Shown piece after piece: positions 26,938 to 35,977 of a stretch of DNA of 64,000 bases. The notes beneath the pieces are model-generated. The model did not search any database, had not been told where the DNA came from, and saw only the letters and a program-made list of their open reading frames with translations. Every line of letters starts with the position of its first letter. Position 1 is the stretch's first letter. Source of the stretch: Bacillus sp. SD088 (GTDB lineage Bacteria; Bacillota; Bacilli; Bacillales; Bacillaceae_C); NCBI RefSeq assembly GCF_017355205.1, contig NZ_JADIJK010000001.1, forward strand, positions 372,001 to 436,000, given 5' to 3'. A program made the translations under genes and the position numbers.

Positions 26938-28560
26938 TTACTCAGCTTGTTCTTGGTAACGATCATATGCTTGTTGATAAATGTCCATATATTGCTCCAA
27001 TCCAACCTTTTTCACTGTTTCAACATACTTATCCCACTCATCAAATGATGTTTTTCCGGTAATAAATTTGGCTTGAGCTTCAATCACAAAATCTTCAATA
27101 TCTGTTCCAACAGAAGACATGATCTCACTTTCTTCATTAGTATAGTTAAATGGAGGCCAAATTTCCTCAGGCTGATCATCGACAAACTTCTCAGCGGCAG
27201 CTTTAGAGGATTCCAAACCTTCTGATCCTTTAAAATAAGCTTCCTTTACAATGCCCGGATACGTAACACCACGCCAAGTCAAATACTTGGAGATCGCTTC
27301 TACATAAGATAGACCATCCGGGTTTTCATTAATAAGATCTGAATATTCTACAGAACCATCTTCATTTTCAACATAGGTTTCACCTTCGATACCCATGAAA
27401 TAGAATTTACTCCCTTCATCTCCATAAAAATAATCTAACCAACGCACTGTTTCTTCTGGATACTGATTTTTATCTGTGATCGAGAAGGCACCAGAATGAA
27501 CAAGCGGAGCACGATAGTTCGAATATAGCTTATCGCCGTGCGGCCCTTCTAAAGTATTCGCACCAATATATTCTTCACGGCCATATCCAGATTCCGGATT
27601 TGTCGTCAATGTTGCCGCAAATAAACCATCTGTTCCACGAGCATTCGTTTGTTCCGATTTAACTGTGTATAAATCTTCAATAATTAAGCCTTCTGAATAA
27701 AGTTTATTCAAATATTGGAGCATTTCTTTATAACCGTCATCAATTGGGATAAATCTTAACTCATTGGTCTCAGGATCGACATCGACATATTGATGCGCTA
27801 CTCCTCTATTTCCTAATCCAAATGAACCTTTAAAGTGATTAATTAGATTTGAATCCCCACTTGCACTTAAACCAATTTCATCGGACTCACCGTTACCATT
27901 AGGGTCCTGTTCTTTTGCTGCTTTAAGATATTCATAGAATTCATCTAGGGTCTCTGGCTCTTCCATATCCAATGCTTTTAGAAAATCTTCGTTAATCCAT
28001 AGTTTCCAACCCGCCATAACAGAGGTAAACTCTGGGTCAAATATCCGAGGAAATGAGTAAATATTTCCGTCCGGCATCGTAATTCCTTGTTTAATATCAG
28101 GGTTTTCATCCAAGATTTTCGTTAAATTTGGGGCATACTTGTCAATTAAATCATTTAACGGAATCAGAACTCCTTGTCCTCCGTACGTAATTAAATCTTG
28201 TGTAGACAAACCAACACTATGAAAAGCATCTGGATAGTCTCCACCCGCAAGCATTAAGTTGGTCTTTTCTTTCAACCCATCTTTGGAGATCATTTCCCAT
28301 TTAATATCCATGTTCGTCATTTCTTCATATTTGTTATACACAAGGATATCATTCCAGTCTGGTGCTGCGTCTGCTGGCGCAACAAATGTAAGCTCGATCG
28401 TATCATTCACGATCGGAAAGCCCTCTTCGTTAAAATTATCAGCTTTTGCTTCATCATCTTTCTCTTTTTCTCCTCCTGCAGAGTCGCTACTACAAGCTGC
28501 TAACAAGGTAAAGATCAACAATAATCCAACCGCAAAGATCGAAAACTTTTTAAGCTTCAA
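26938..28560 (-). CDS. Extracellular solute-binding lipoprotein, LplA type (duplicate A)
   Basis: 540 residues. Lipobox LLAAC with Cys23, then an acidic linker. A calcium-loop-like DPNGNGESDEIG occurs near residue 220. It is a close paralogue of the next gene upstream (28764-30377); most positions are identical by eye over the whole length. It probably serves the LplB/LplC permeases at 30-32 kb. Repeat R2 separates it from its twin, which may lower or uncouple its expression. Having two receptors suggests two related ligands. Confidence 0.92.
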   Translation of the reverse strand: MKLKKFSIFAVGLLLIFTLLAACSSDSAGGEKEKDDEAKADNFNEEGFPIVNDTIELTFVAPADAAPDWNDILVYNKYEEMTNMDIKWEMISKDGLKEKTNLMLAGGDYPDAFHSVGLSTQDLITYGGQGVLIPLNDLIDKYAPNLTKILDENPDIKQGITMPDGNIYSFPRIFDPEFTSVMAGWKLWINEDFLKALDMEEPETLDEFYEYLKAAKEQDPNGNGESDEIGLSASGDSNLINHFKGSFGLGNRGVAHQYVDVDPETNELRFIPIDDGYKEMLQYLNKLYSEGLIIEDLYTVKSEQTNARGTDGLFAATLTTNPESGYGREEYIGANTLEGPHGDKLYSNYRAPLVHSGAFSITDKNQYPEETVRWLDYFYGDEGSKFYFMGIEGETYVENEDGSVEYSDLINENPDGLSYVEAISKYLTWRGVTYPGIVKEAYFKGSEGLESSKAAAEKFVDDQPEEIWPPFNYTNEESEIMSSVGTDIEDFVIEAQAKFITGKTSFDEWDKYVETVKKVGLEQYMDIYQQAYDRYQEQAE

Positions 28561-28599
28561 GATAAAACCCCTCCTAGTGCTAATTATTTATATAAAGGT

Positions 28600-28732
28600 G
28601 AGACTGAGCCATAACTAAAATGCTGAACTCCAAAGCCGAACAATGCATTACCTTAGCGAAGTCTATTTCCCAAGTGCGTTATATGCACCATGGTAGTTCG
28701 TTCTTTGGTGAAAACTATTTTGTCTCAGCCCC
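28600..28732 (-). repeat. Intergenic repeat R2 (GAGGCTGGGACAAAA family)
   Basis: On the minus strand it aligns along its length with R1: GGGGCTGAGACAAAA, then TTCACCAAA, CGAACTAC.ATGG, CTAAGGT, ATGCATTGTTC and TTTAGTTATGGCTCAGTCTC. It lies between the two duplicated binding-protein genes. Confidence 0.7.
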
Positions 28733-28763
28733 ATAACCCCTCCAACGAAATATTCTTAGAAAA

Positions 28764-30377
28764 TTATTCAGCTTGTTCTTGATAGCGATTATAGGCTTCC
28801 TGATAAATGTCCATATATTGCTCCAAGCCAATCTTTTTCACTGTCTCTACATACTTATCCCATTCATCAAATGAAGCTTTCCCTGTTATAAATTTAGCTT
28901 GGGATTCAGTCACATAATCTTCGATATCCGTTCCAACAGAAGACATGATTTCACTTTCTTCATTCGTATAGTTAAATGGTGGCCAAATTTCTTCTGGTTG
29001 ATTTTCTTTAAACTTTTCAGCTGCCTCGTTGGAAGTCTCTACTCCAAAATAATCTTGCTTTACAAATGCTGGATATGGACCTGCTCGCCAAGTCAAATAC
29101 TGAGATATCGCTTCAGTTCGAGTGAGTCCATCGGGATTTTTCTCAATAATATCTGTGTACTCAACTATTCCGTCTTCATTTTCTTCATAGGTTTCTCCTT
29201 CAATCCCCATGAAAAAGAGCTTACTTCCTTCATCACTATAGAAATAATCGATCCAACGCACCGTTTCTTCAGGATATTGATTTTTATCTGTTATTACAAA
29301 GCCGCCTAAATTGTTAAGTGGCGAGCCATAATTTGAATGGATCTTATCACCATAGGGACCTTCCAACGTCAGAGCACCGATGTATTCATCACGGCCATAT
29401 CCCGTTCCAGGGTTTGTCGTGATGGTCGCCGCAAACAACCCATCTGCTCCCCTTGCATGAGTTTCCTCTGATTTGACCGTATATAAATCTTCAATAATCA
29501 GTCCTTCTGAATATAATTTATTTAAATATTGAAGCGTTTCTTTATACCGATCATCGATAGGAATAAATCTCAGCTCATTGGTTTCAGGATCGATATCGAC
29601 ATATTCATGTGCTATTCCTTTGTTACCTAATCCAAATGACCCTTTAAATATATTGATAAGGTTGCCATCACCACTTGCGCTTATGCCAATTTCGTCAGCC
29701 TCTCCGTTCCCATTAGGATCCTCTTCTTTTGCTGCTTTAAGATATTCATAGAATTCGTCTAAGGTCGTCGGCTCTTCCATATCCAATGCTTTTAGGAAAT
29801 CTTCATTAATCCAAAGTTTCCAGTTAGCCAAAACCGAGTGAAAATCGGGGTCATAAAGTCTGGGAAACGAGTAGATATTTCCATCTGGCATCGTGATTCC
29901 ACGCTTCACATCCGGGTTCTCATCCAAGATTTTCTTAAAATTAGGGGCATACTTATCAATTAAATCATTGAGTGGAAGCAGGACCCCTTGCCCACCATAG
30001 GTGATTAAATCCTGTGTAGACAAACCAACACTATGAAAAGCATCAGGGTAATCTCCACCAGCAAGCATTAAATTGGTTTTTTCTTTCAAGCCTTCTTTTG
30101 AAATCATTTCCCATTCGATATCTACGTTGGTCATTTCTTCATATTTGTTGTATATCAGGATATCATTCCAATCAGGGGAATCCGATGAAGGTGCAACAAA
30201 CGTCAGCTTAATTGGATCATTTACAATCGGAAAGTCCTCTTCATTAAAATTCGCCTTTGCTTTCTCATCTTTCTCCTTTTCTCCTTCCTTTCCTGCAGAG
30301 TCATTACTACAAGCCGCTAACAAGGTAAAGATCATTAACAATCCAAGCACAAAGGGCGAAACCTTTTTAATCTTCAA
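28764..30377 (-). CDS. Extracellular solute-binding lipoprotein, LplA type (duplicate B)
   Basis: 537 residues, lipobox LLAAC with Cys23. It directly follows the two permease genes, in the order LplB-LplC-binding protein usual for this transporter group, so it is likely the original receptor and the downstream copy the duplicate. The two differ mostly in the linker and in a stretch around residues 330-450 that should line or border the ligand site. AGGAGG-type RBS before the ATG. Confidence 0.93.
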   Translation of the reverse strand: MKIKKVSPFVLGLLMIFTLLAACSNDSAGKEGEKEKDEKAKANFNEEDFPIVNDPIKLTFVAPSSDSPDWNDILIYNKYEEMTNVDIEWEMISKEGLKEKTNLMLAGGDYPDAFHSVGLSTQDLITYGGQGVLLPLNDLIDKYAPNFKKILDENPDVKRGITMPDGNIYSFPRLYDPDFHSVLANWKLWINEDFLKALDMEEPTTLDEFYEYLKAAKEEDPNGNGEADEIGISASGDGNLINIFKGSFGLGNKGIAHEYVDIDPETNELRFIPIDDRYKETLQYLNKLYSEGLIIEDLYTVKSEETHARGADGLFAATITTNPGTGYGRDEYIGALTLEGPYGDKIHSNYGSPLNNLGGFVITDKNQYPEETVRWIDYFYSDEGSKLFFMGIEGETYEENEDGIVEYTDIIEKNPDGLTRTEAISQYLTWRAGPYPAFVKQDYFGVETSNEAAEKFKENQPEEIWPPFNYTNEESEIMSSVGTDIEDYVTESQAKFITGKASFDEWDKYVETVKKIGLEQYMDIYQEAYNRYQEQAE

Positions 30378-30414
30378 GACTTAACTCCTCCTAAAAATTT
30401 TTATATAAAGGTGA

Positions 30415-31299
30415 TTAGCCCTTAAGCGAACCAATCATAACCCCTTTAACGAAGTACTTTTGAACAAATGGATACATAATCAAGACGGGAATATTAGCTA
30501 CGACAACAAGTGCATATTTCATTCCCTCTACAGACATCGCTTGTTGAACTACCGACTCTACCATTGTGGCATCCATATCTGCTACATCCTCTTGAATCAA
30601 AATTTCCCGTAAAATTAGTTGCAAGGGGAATTTGCTGCGATCTGTTAAGTAGATCAAACCATCAAAGAATGAATTCCAATGAGTAACTGCATAAAACAAC
30701 GTCATAACGGCGATAATCGGGGTCGAAAGTGGCAAGACAATTCTAAACAGCGTCTGTAGATTCGAACACCCATCAATATGAGCGGCTTCTTCAATTTCAT
30801 TGGGAATGCTTGTCTGAAAAAAGGTTCTCATAATAATCAAGTTATATACTGAGATAGCACCAGGAATGACCATAGCCCAAATTGTATTTAACATATGAAG
30901 ATCTTTTATGACTAAATAAGTAGGGATCATCCCACCGCTGAAAAACATCGTGAAGATCAGCAAGGCTGTTATCACATTCCGTCCAAATAAGTTTTTCCTT
31001 GACAGAGCATATGCTCCGGCGGTTGTCATCATCAAATTGATAACCGTCCCTACCCCTGTATAAATAAACGTATTTAAGTATCCACGCATTACATCATTGT
31101 TTTTGAACACTTTGGCATAACCGTCAAAAGTAATTTCCTTAGGTAATAAGCGAATCTCCCCTTTAAGCAATAATTCTGGGTTACTAATGGAGGCGCTAAG
31201 GACAAAAATTAACGGATAAATGACAATTACTAAGATAAGACAAAGTAATAAAAAATTCACAATCCCAAAGGTGCGGTCTCCAATTGATTGTTTTTCCAT
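30415..31299 (-). CDS. Carbohydrate ABC transporter permease, LplC type
   Basis: 294 residues, six hydrophobic segments, EAA loop EEAAHIDGCSNLQTLFRIVL and the C-terminal GVMIGSLKG seen in the LplC group. AGGGGGGAATG precedes the start. It starts 15 bp after the LplB-type gene and ends 37 bp before its binding protein. No ATPase gene accompanies it. Confidence 0.93.
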   Translation of the reverse strand: MEKQSIGDRTFGIVNFLLLCLILVIVIYPLIFVLSASISNPELLLKGEIRLLPKEITFDGYAKVFKNNDVMRGYLNTFIYTGVGTVINLMMTTAGAYALSRKNLFGRNVITALLIFTMFFSGGMIPTYLVIKDLHMLNTIWAMVIPGAISVYNLIIMRTFFQTSIPNEIEEAAHIDGCSNLQTLFRIVLPLSTPIIAVMTLFYAVTHWNSFFDGLIYLTDRSKFPLQLILREILIQEDVADMDATMVESVVQQAMSVEGMKYALVVVANIPVLIMYPFVQKYFVKGVMIGSLKG

Positions 31300-31314
31300 T
31301 CTCTCATTCCCCCC

Positions 31315-32274
31315 TTACCACAGACTTGTTTCGCTGACTTTACGCGATATTTGATTTACAACAACAAGTAAAATAAAACTAATGATTGAATTAAACAAGC
31401 CAACCGCAGTCGAATAACTATACTGCGCACCCATAATCCCCGTTTTATAAACATGTGTAGCAATAACATCGGAAGCCTCTACATTTAATGCGTTTTGCAT
31501 GAGGAACACCTTCTCAAACCCTACGCTAATAATATTTCCGACATTTAGGATAAGAAGTATGATAATGACTGGAACAATGGCCGGAATATTAACATGTCTA
31601 ATTCGCTGAAGCCGACTGGCTCCATCCATTCTTGCTGCTTCATGTAATTCTGGAGGTACACCCGCCAATGCTGCTAAATAAATGATTGAACTCCATCCCA
31701 TTTGCTGCCACACATGGGAAAGAACATACACAGTCTTAAACCAAGCAGGCTCTGTCATAAATGAGATTGGTTTTAGACCAATAGCAGATAATAAGTTATT
31801 GACCATTCCATATTGCGGGTTTAGAAATAAAAACAACATACCCACAATCACAACGGTTGATAAAAAGTGAGGAGCGTAGGTCACATTTTGCACGAGCTTT
31901 TTAAATCGATTCAGACGCACCTCATTAATCATCAAGGCAAGAATAATCGGAATTGGAAAGGCAACCGCTAATTCATATAACCCAATGCCCAATGTATTTT
32001 TGATTAACCGCCAGAAATAATAACTATCAAAGAAACGTGTAAAATGTTTCATGCCAACCCATTCACTGCCAGTAATACCTTTTGTCGCAATAAAATCCTT
32101 AAATCCGATTTGAACACCGTACATAGGGATATATTTAAAAATAATAAAATAGGCTAAGACTGGCACAAGGAGTAGATAGATATCCCAATTATTGAAAATT
32201 CTCCTCCGTATGTTAAATTTCTTTTTTATTTTCACATCTGTATTTTGTTGTTTATCAATGTAAGTACTCTTCAT
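31315..32274 (-). CDS. Carbohydrate ABC transporter permease, LplB type
   Basis: 319 residues counting from the ATG at 32274, which has AGGGG 9 bp upstream; an ATG two codons earlier is possible. Typical LplB stretch FKYIPMYGVQIGFKDFIATK and EAA loop HEAARMDGASRLQRIRHVNI. It heads the importer unit of the phosphodiester-glycan locus. A palindrome AATCAATTTGATT about 93 bp upstream is repeated before the HAD gene at 35.8 kb, implying common regulation. Confidence 0.93.
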   Translation of the reverse strand: MKSTYIDKQQNTDVKIKKKFNIRRRIFNNWDIYLLLVPVLAYFIIFKYIPMYGVQIGFKDFIATKGITGSEWVGMKHFTRFFDSYYFWRLIKNTLGIGLYELAVAFPIPIILALMINEVRLNRFKKLVQNVTYAPHFLSTVVIVGMLFLFLNPQYGMVNNLLSAIGLKPISFMTEPAWFKTVYVLSHVWQQMGWSSIIYLAALAGVPPELHEAARMDGASRLQRIRHVNIPAIVPVIIILLILNVGNIISVGFEKVFLMQNALNVEASDVIATHVYKTGIMGAQYSYSTAVGLFNSIISFILLVVVNQISRKVSETSLW

Positions 32275-32365
32275 TGTCATTCACCCCTTATTCCAGTTTG
32301 GAATTATACCTAAGCGCTTTGCCTTATGTGCCCCCTTACAGAACTCAATGTGAACTCATTATAAT

Positions 32366-32380
32366 AAATCAATTTGATTT
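32366..32380. promoter_or_regulatory. Candidate operator, copy 1 (AATCA-ATT-TGATT)
   Basis: AAATCAATTTGATTT is an inverted repeat around a central base, upstream of the importer genes. The 13-base core recurs at 35838-35850. The regulator is unknown. Confidence 0.5.
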
Positions 32381-32386
32381 TTTAAT

Positions 32387-34975
32387 TCAGCTTTCGTTAA
32401 GATTTTGTAAAGGTGTACTCACAAATTCCCAACTAGCCTTTGGTACCATTGGATTCCCACACATATCCGCGGCCTCAATGACCACTTGATGGACAATCCT
32501 ATTTTTGCTAGGAGAAAGCTGGACAGATACTTGCCCTGTTGCAGGATTAAATGTATGATCGACCAGTTGTTCATTAATCCATACTTGAATCGAAGAAGGA
32601 TCCACCCCACTTTCTTCATCCTTAAGGATGAGACTAACTAGTGGATGATCGTCTTTTACTGTTTGATTTGGAGCAGGTGTAGGATGACTATACACAGGTC
32701 CTTCCAAATCTTCTTCAACCTTGACATACTCAGCTCTTAGATGATCAAAATAGAGCACGCCAGCATTTTTATTGGCGTCATTCGTTTCCGTAATAAATAC
32801 ATAGCGAACTGTAATAGGAAAAGCCGTATTTTCTCCGATATCAGCATAAACATATTTCCATCCTGTCCAATCCAAACCACCTGGCTCTGTTAAACTTAAA
32901 GACCGGCTCTCCCCATTTGCATCGGCAATACCTAGGCGTAGCCAATGACAATTAGAATCGCCATATACCCATAATCCAACTCGATAAGGTTCTCCTTCAA
33001 TTTCTAATCCCTTTTTTCCACCATCATCTAGAAATTGGATTACTGCTTTCGAAGCACCCGATATATCTGTAAAGTCATAGGTTAATTTCCCTGAAAAAGT
33101 TCCAAAACGAACTGGTTCTGGTCTAGGTGCTAACGTCAATGTAACGGAATCGTCCACTGCCTTCTCCCCGTATACAGTGAGTCCTTGCAATGAATCAAAT
33201 TTGGCTAAAGTGACTGGTGGCTTTCCTACACTGACTTGAATGCTTACTTCTAAATTTTTATATTTTGCAATGATTTTCCCTTGGTTGATTTCTTGGCTAG
33301 CTTGTAAAACACCCGTTTCCGAGACAGTACCAATTCCTCCTTGCATTAACCATTCTATTTGATCATGAGAAACCCAAACCTTGTTGCCTTCTTCGTCAAA
33401 GCCGCAAACATCTATTTCGACTTCACCACTAGGTTCTACAACAATTGTAGTTGGATTTACTTCTAATCGAGTAATTTCTTCCACTACTTGAATCGAACTT
33501 TGGTGGGAAACCGCTCCTGAGCGAATGTTAAGCTCGCCAATCCCCTCCGTTGTATATGCTCTAAACGTCTCCTTTCCCTCCATATATCCAATATCACCAT
33601 CCACTGACCAAGTGAGTGTGGATGGGCGAACCGTAACGGCGTTGCAAAAACGATCTTGTCCTTTTACATCCATTTGGACTTTACTCCCTGACAACACTCG
33701 GATTGGAGACTTCGGTTTAACAACTAAAGTATTTAACGGAGATACAGGTGCGATTGTTTCGAAAAACAAGCCATTACCTACGGCTCTTTCAAATCCATCA
33801 GAAGGGCGATTGATCACTGTTGGTTGCGCATCTCCTGGTTGTCTGATATAACAGGTCGTCGAGCCACCTCCATCAATATTAATGGCTGCTTCCATTCCAA
33901 TACTTTGCAAATACTCGGCTCCTTCCGCCAATGTGATACCTCTCGAATGGCCTGGTTGTCGACCATCTACAACAACGATATATAAACTACCCTGTTTCAT
34001 TGCGAGCATGGTACGCGGATGTCGGTCACGATTAAGTGGAATCTCTGGATCAAGTATTTCTTGAGATATTTCCTTATTCTTTAAAAGTACAAAGCCCAAA
34101 GTGGAGTTACCTGAAATGATATGACGTGCTTCATTTAGACCTTGATTCAATGAAACATCAATCGCAACTTTATCACCGATCTTCACCTGCTTTTCGATCC
34201 AGTCTGCTCCAGATCCACTCACGGATAGTACAAGTTTTCCCTTTTCTATCGAAGTATTAGCAGATTGATGAATGGATTCCACTACTCCTATCATTTGTTT
34301 ATTAGAAAAGACACGTTCATCTGGCACTTGAATAACAAGTTCCATTACACCTTCGGGAGTGCGGGTTGAAGAACCGAACCGATGATTATAGAGAAAAGCA
34401 TGATTTGTATGCTTCAAGTACCTTGCACGATTAATGGATTCTATCTCCTGTTTGTAACCGCATTCAAACTCGAAATATGCATTCATCCTTACTTGGTCCT
34501 TTAATAAAACTTGCCCATTTGTCATAATTGCTAATAAAACTTTGATCATGGAGGGTGAGGTAAATATCTCACCATTGCACATTTGTAATCCCGTTGGCAC
34601 TCCTATCCAACTAAAGAAGTCACCATTTACCCCTGCCACGACATTTTTTCCCTTTTCAATAAGCTCCTGCTGCATATTCCCAACTGTTTCTAAAAATTCA
34701 ACTTTTCCTTTAGATGAAAATACAATTGGATTAATATACTGATTGTGTGGATCCACTTGAAGAACATGGATAGATTGCTGGTACTTCTTGTTTTGTAAAA
34801 TTTTATGAGAATGAGTCATACCTGGTGCTACCTGAAAAGTCTCTTCCTTCTGTATACACCAGGGTGACTCATTCAGAACTTCTCTTTGACTAGTACCATT
34901 TTCACTTTCAGATCTTGAACTTTCAAATACACTAATCTGCTCTGGTGTATTATTTGTTTTGTTTGACTTGAGCAA
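32387..34975 (-). CDS. Phosphodiester glycosidase (NAGPA domain), no visible signal peptide
   Basis: 862 residues, paralogue of the secreted enzyme at 22.6 kb with the same NAGPA core: VAGVNGDFF, PRTMLAMKQ, VVVDGRQPGHSRG and NIDGGGSTTC. Two Ig-like repeats, a jelly-roll-like part and an extra C-terminal Ig-like domain follow; the helical C-terminal module is missing. The N-terminus is polar (MLKSNKTNNTPEQISVFESS), so no Sec signal is seen. The start is TTG with GTGGGG 8 bp upstream, and no hydrophobic leader was found in the short gap before it. It may act on imported phosphoglycans, though Ig-like modules are unusual for a cytoplasmic protein. Confidence 0.82.
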   Translation of the reverse strand: MLKSNKTNNTPEQISVFESSRSESENGTSQREVLNESPWCIQKEETFQVAPGMTHSHKILQNKKYQQSIHVLQVDPHNQYINPIVFSSKGKVEFLETVGNMQQELIEKGKNVVAGVNGDFFSWIGVPTGLQMCNGEIFTSPSMIKVLLAIMTNGQVLLKDQVRMNAYFEFECGYKQEIESINRARYLKHTNHAFLYNHRFGSSTRTPEGVMELVIQVPDERVFSNKQMIGVVESIHQSANTSIEKGKLVLSVSGSGADWIEKQVKIGDKVAIDVSLNQGLNEARHIISGNSTLGFVLLKNKEISQEILDPEIPLNRDRHPRTMLAMKQGSLYIVVVDGRQPGHSRGITLAEGAEYLQSIGMEAAINIDGGGSTTCYIRQPGDAQPTVINRPSDGFERAVGNGLFFETIAPVSPLNTLVVKPKSPIRVLSGSKVQMDVKGQDRFCNAVTVRPSTLTWSVDGDIGYMEGKETFRAYTTEGIGELNIRSGAVSHQSSIQVVEEITRLEVNPTTIVVEPSGEVEIDVCGFDEEGNKVWVSHDQIEWLMQGGIGTVSETGVLQASQEINQGKIIAKYKNLEVSIQVSVGKPPVTLAKFDSLQGLTVYGEKAVDDSVTLTLAPRPEPVRFGTFSGKLTYDFTDISGASKAVIQFLDDGGKKGLEIEGEPYRVGLWVYGDSNCHWLRLGIADANGESRSLSLTEPGGLDWTGWKYVYADIGENTAFPITVRYVFITETNDANKNAGVLYFDHLRAEYVKVEEDLEGPVYSHPTPAPNQTVKDDHPLVSLILKDEESGVDPSSIQVWINEQLVDHTFNPATGQVSVQLSPSKNRIVHQVVIEAADMCGNPMVPKASWEFVSTPLQNLNES

Positions 34976-35012
34976 TTTCTCATCCCCACTTCGTACTAAA
35001 TTATCTAAAATG

Positions 35013-35771
35013 TTATGCCTTTACCGGAGAGTATGATCCCAATAAATAACGCTCAATGGCTTTGGCTACACCATCCTCTTCATTCGACTCCGTCACCACA
35101 TCTGCAATTTGCTTTAGCTCTTCATCCCCATTTTCCATGGCAACCCCCAGGCCTGCTGCACGAATCAAACGCTGATCATTCAGATTATCTCCAACAGCCA
35201 TCACTTGATCCATCGTGATACCTAGAAGTTCGCAAACTCTTCGTACTCCCGTTTCTTTGGAAATTCCCTTTAACGATATTTCTATATTAATAGGAGCGGA
35301 GCGTGTTATTTCTATGCTCTCCCTATTTTGTAATAATTCTCTTAATTTCTGAATCTCATCATGATCGGCATGATGCATACCAAACTTTAACCAATCTCTC
35401 TCAAACATTTCATCCGTCCAATCTTTTTTATGTGTAAGGCTTTCTACACTATACCCCCAGAACTTTGCTCCTGCCCCCATCGCTTGTTCATGGAGCCAAC
35501 GAATATCATCCCTACTGATAAAATGACGTTCCCATAATTGACCAGGACCTTTCCATATTTCCGCACCATTCACCATAACCATCGGTGCATCAAGGGCTAA
35601 ATCGTCCCAAATGGCTCCAGCAGTTTGAATTCCCCGGCCTGTTGAAAAGATAACCGTTACACCTTCATCTACTGCTTTTCGAATCCATTTTCTTGTTGCT
35701 TCTGTTATTTTCTTATCATCTGTTAAAACGGTTCCATCTAAATCAAGCGCTAACAATTTATAATTAGCCAT
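35013..35771 (-). CDS. Cof-type HAD-IIB family hydrolase
   Basis: 252 residues. HAD motif I LALDLDGTVLTDD near the N-terminus, a motif II segment VIFSTGRG, a C2-type cap, and the C-terminal VMAVGDNLNDQRLI with the metal-binding aspartates. Family members dephosphorylate sugar phosphates and cofactors. AAGGAG precedes the ATG. The NAGPA gene starts 37 bp downstream, so the phosphate left after glycan cleavage may be removed by this enzyme; this is inference. Confidence 0.9.
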   Translation of the reverse strand: MANYKLLALDLDGTVLTDDKKITEATRKWIRKAVDEGVTVIFSTGRGIQTAGAIWDDLALDAPMVMVNGAEIWKGPGQLWERHFISRDDIRWLHEQAMGAGAKFWGYSVESLTHKKDWTDEMFERDWLKFGMHHADHDEIQKLRELLQNRESIEITRSAPINIEISLKGISKETGVRRVCELLGITMDQVMAVGDNLNDQRLIRAAGLGVAMENGDEELKQIADVVTESNEEDGVAKAIERYLLGSYSPVKA

Positions 35772-35837
35772 TTAAAATTAACACTCCTTACATTTTCTCC
35801 AGACCGCTATCATTCACACTCTCTTGTAAATATCATA

Positions 35838-35850
35838 AATCAATTTGATT
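35838..35850. promoter_or_regulatory. Candidate operator, copy 2 (AATCA-ATT-TGATT)
   Basis: AATCAATTTGATT, identical to the core at 32367-32379, 67 bp before the Cof-type HAD gene. Confidence 0.5.
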
Positions 35851-35914
35851 GATTAAATCATAAAGTAAAAATAAAACAATTTCAAGACCTCTTCTAAAAT
35901 TTTATGAAATTTCT

Positions 35915-35948
35915 GCTTCCCATTTTATTTTAAAATAGAATGGGAAGC
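35915..35948 (-). terminator. Stem-loop after the cytoplasmic GDPD gene
   Basis: GCTTCCCATT pairs with AATGGGAAGC, with further A-T pairs inside, 30 bases after the stop codon. The T-run is weak. Confidence 0.5.
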
Positions 35949-35977
35949 TAAAATCCATCCTTACAATAGCCATAACG

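Noticed and set aside
32305-32325. cre site before the second importer
   Set aside because: GCAAAGCGCTTAGG around 32.3 kb misses four conserved positions.
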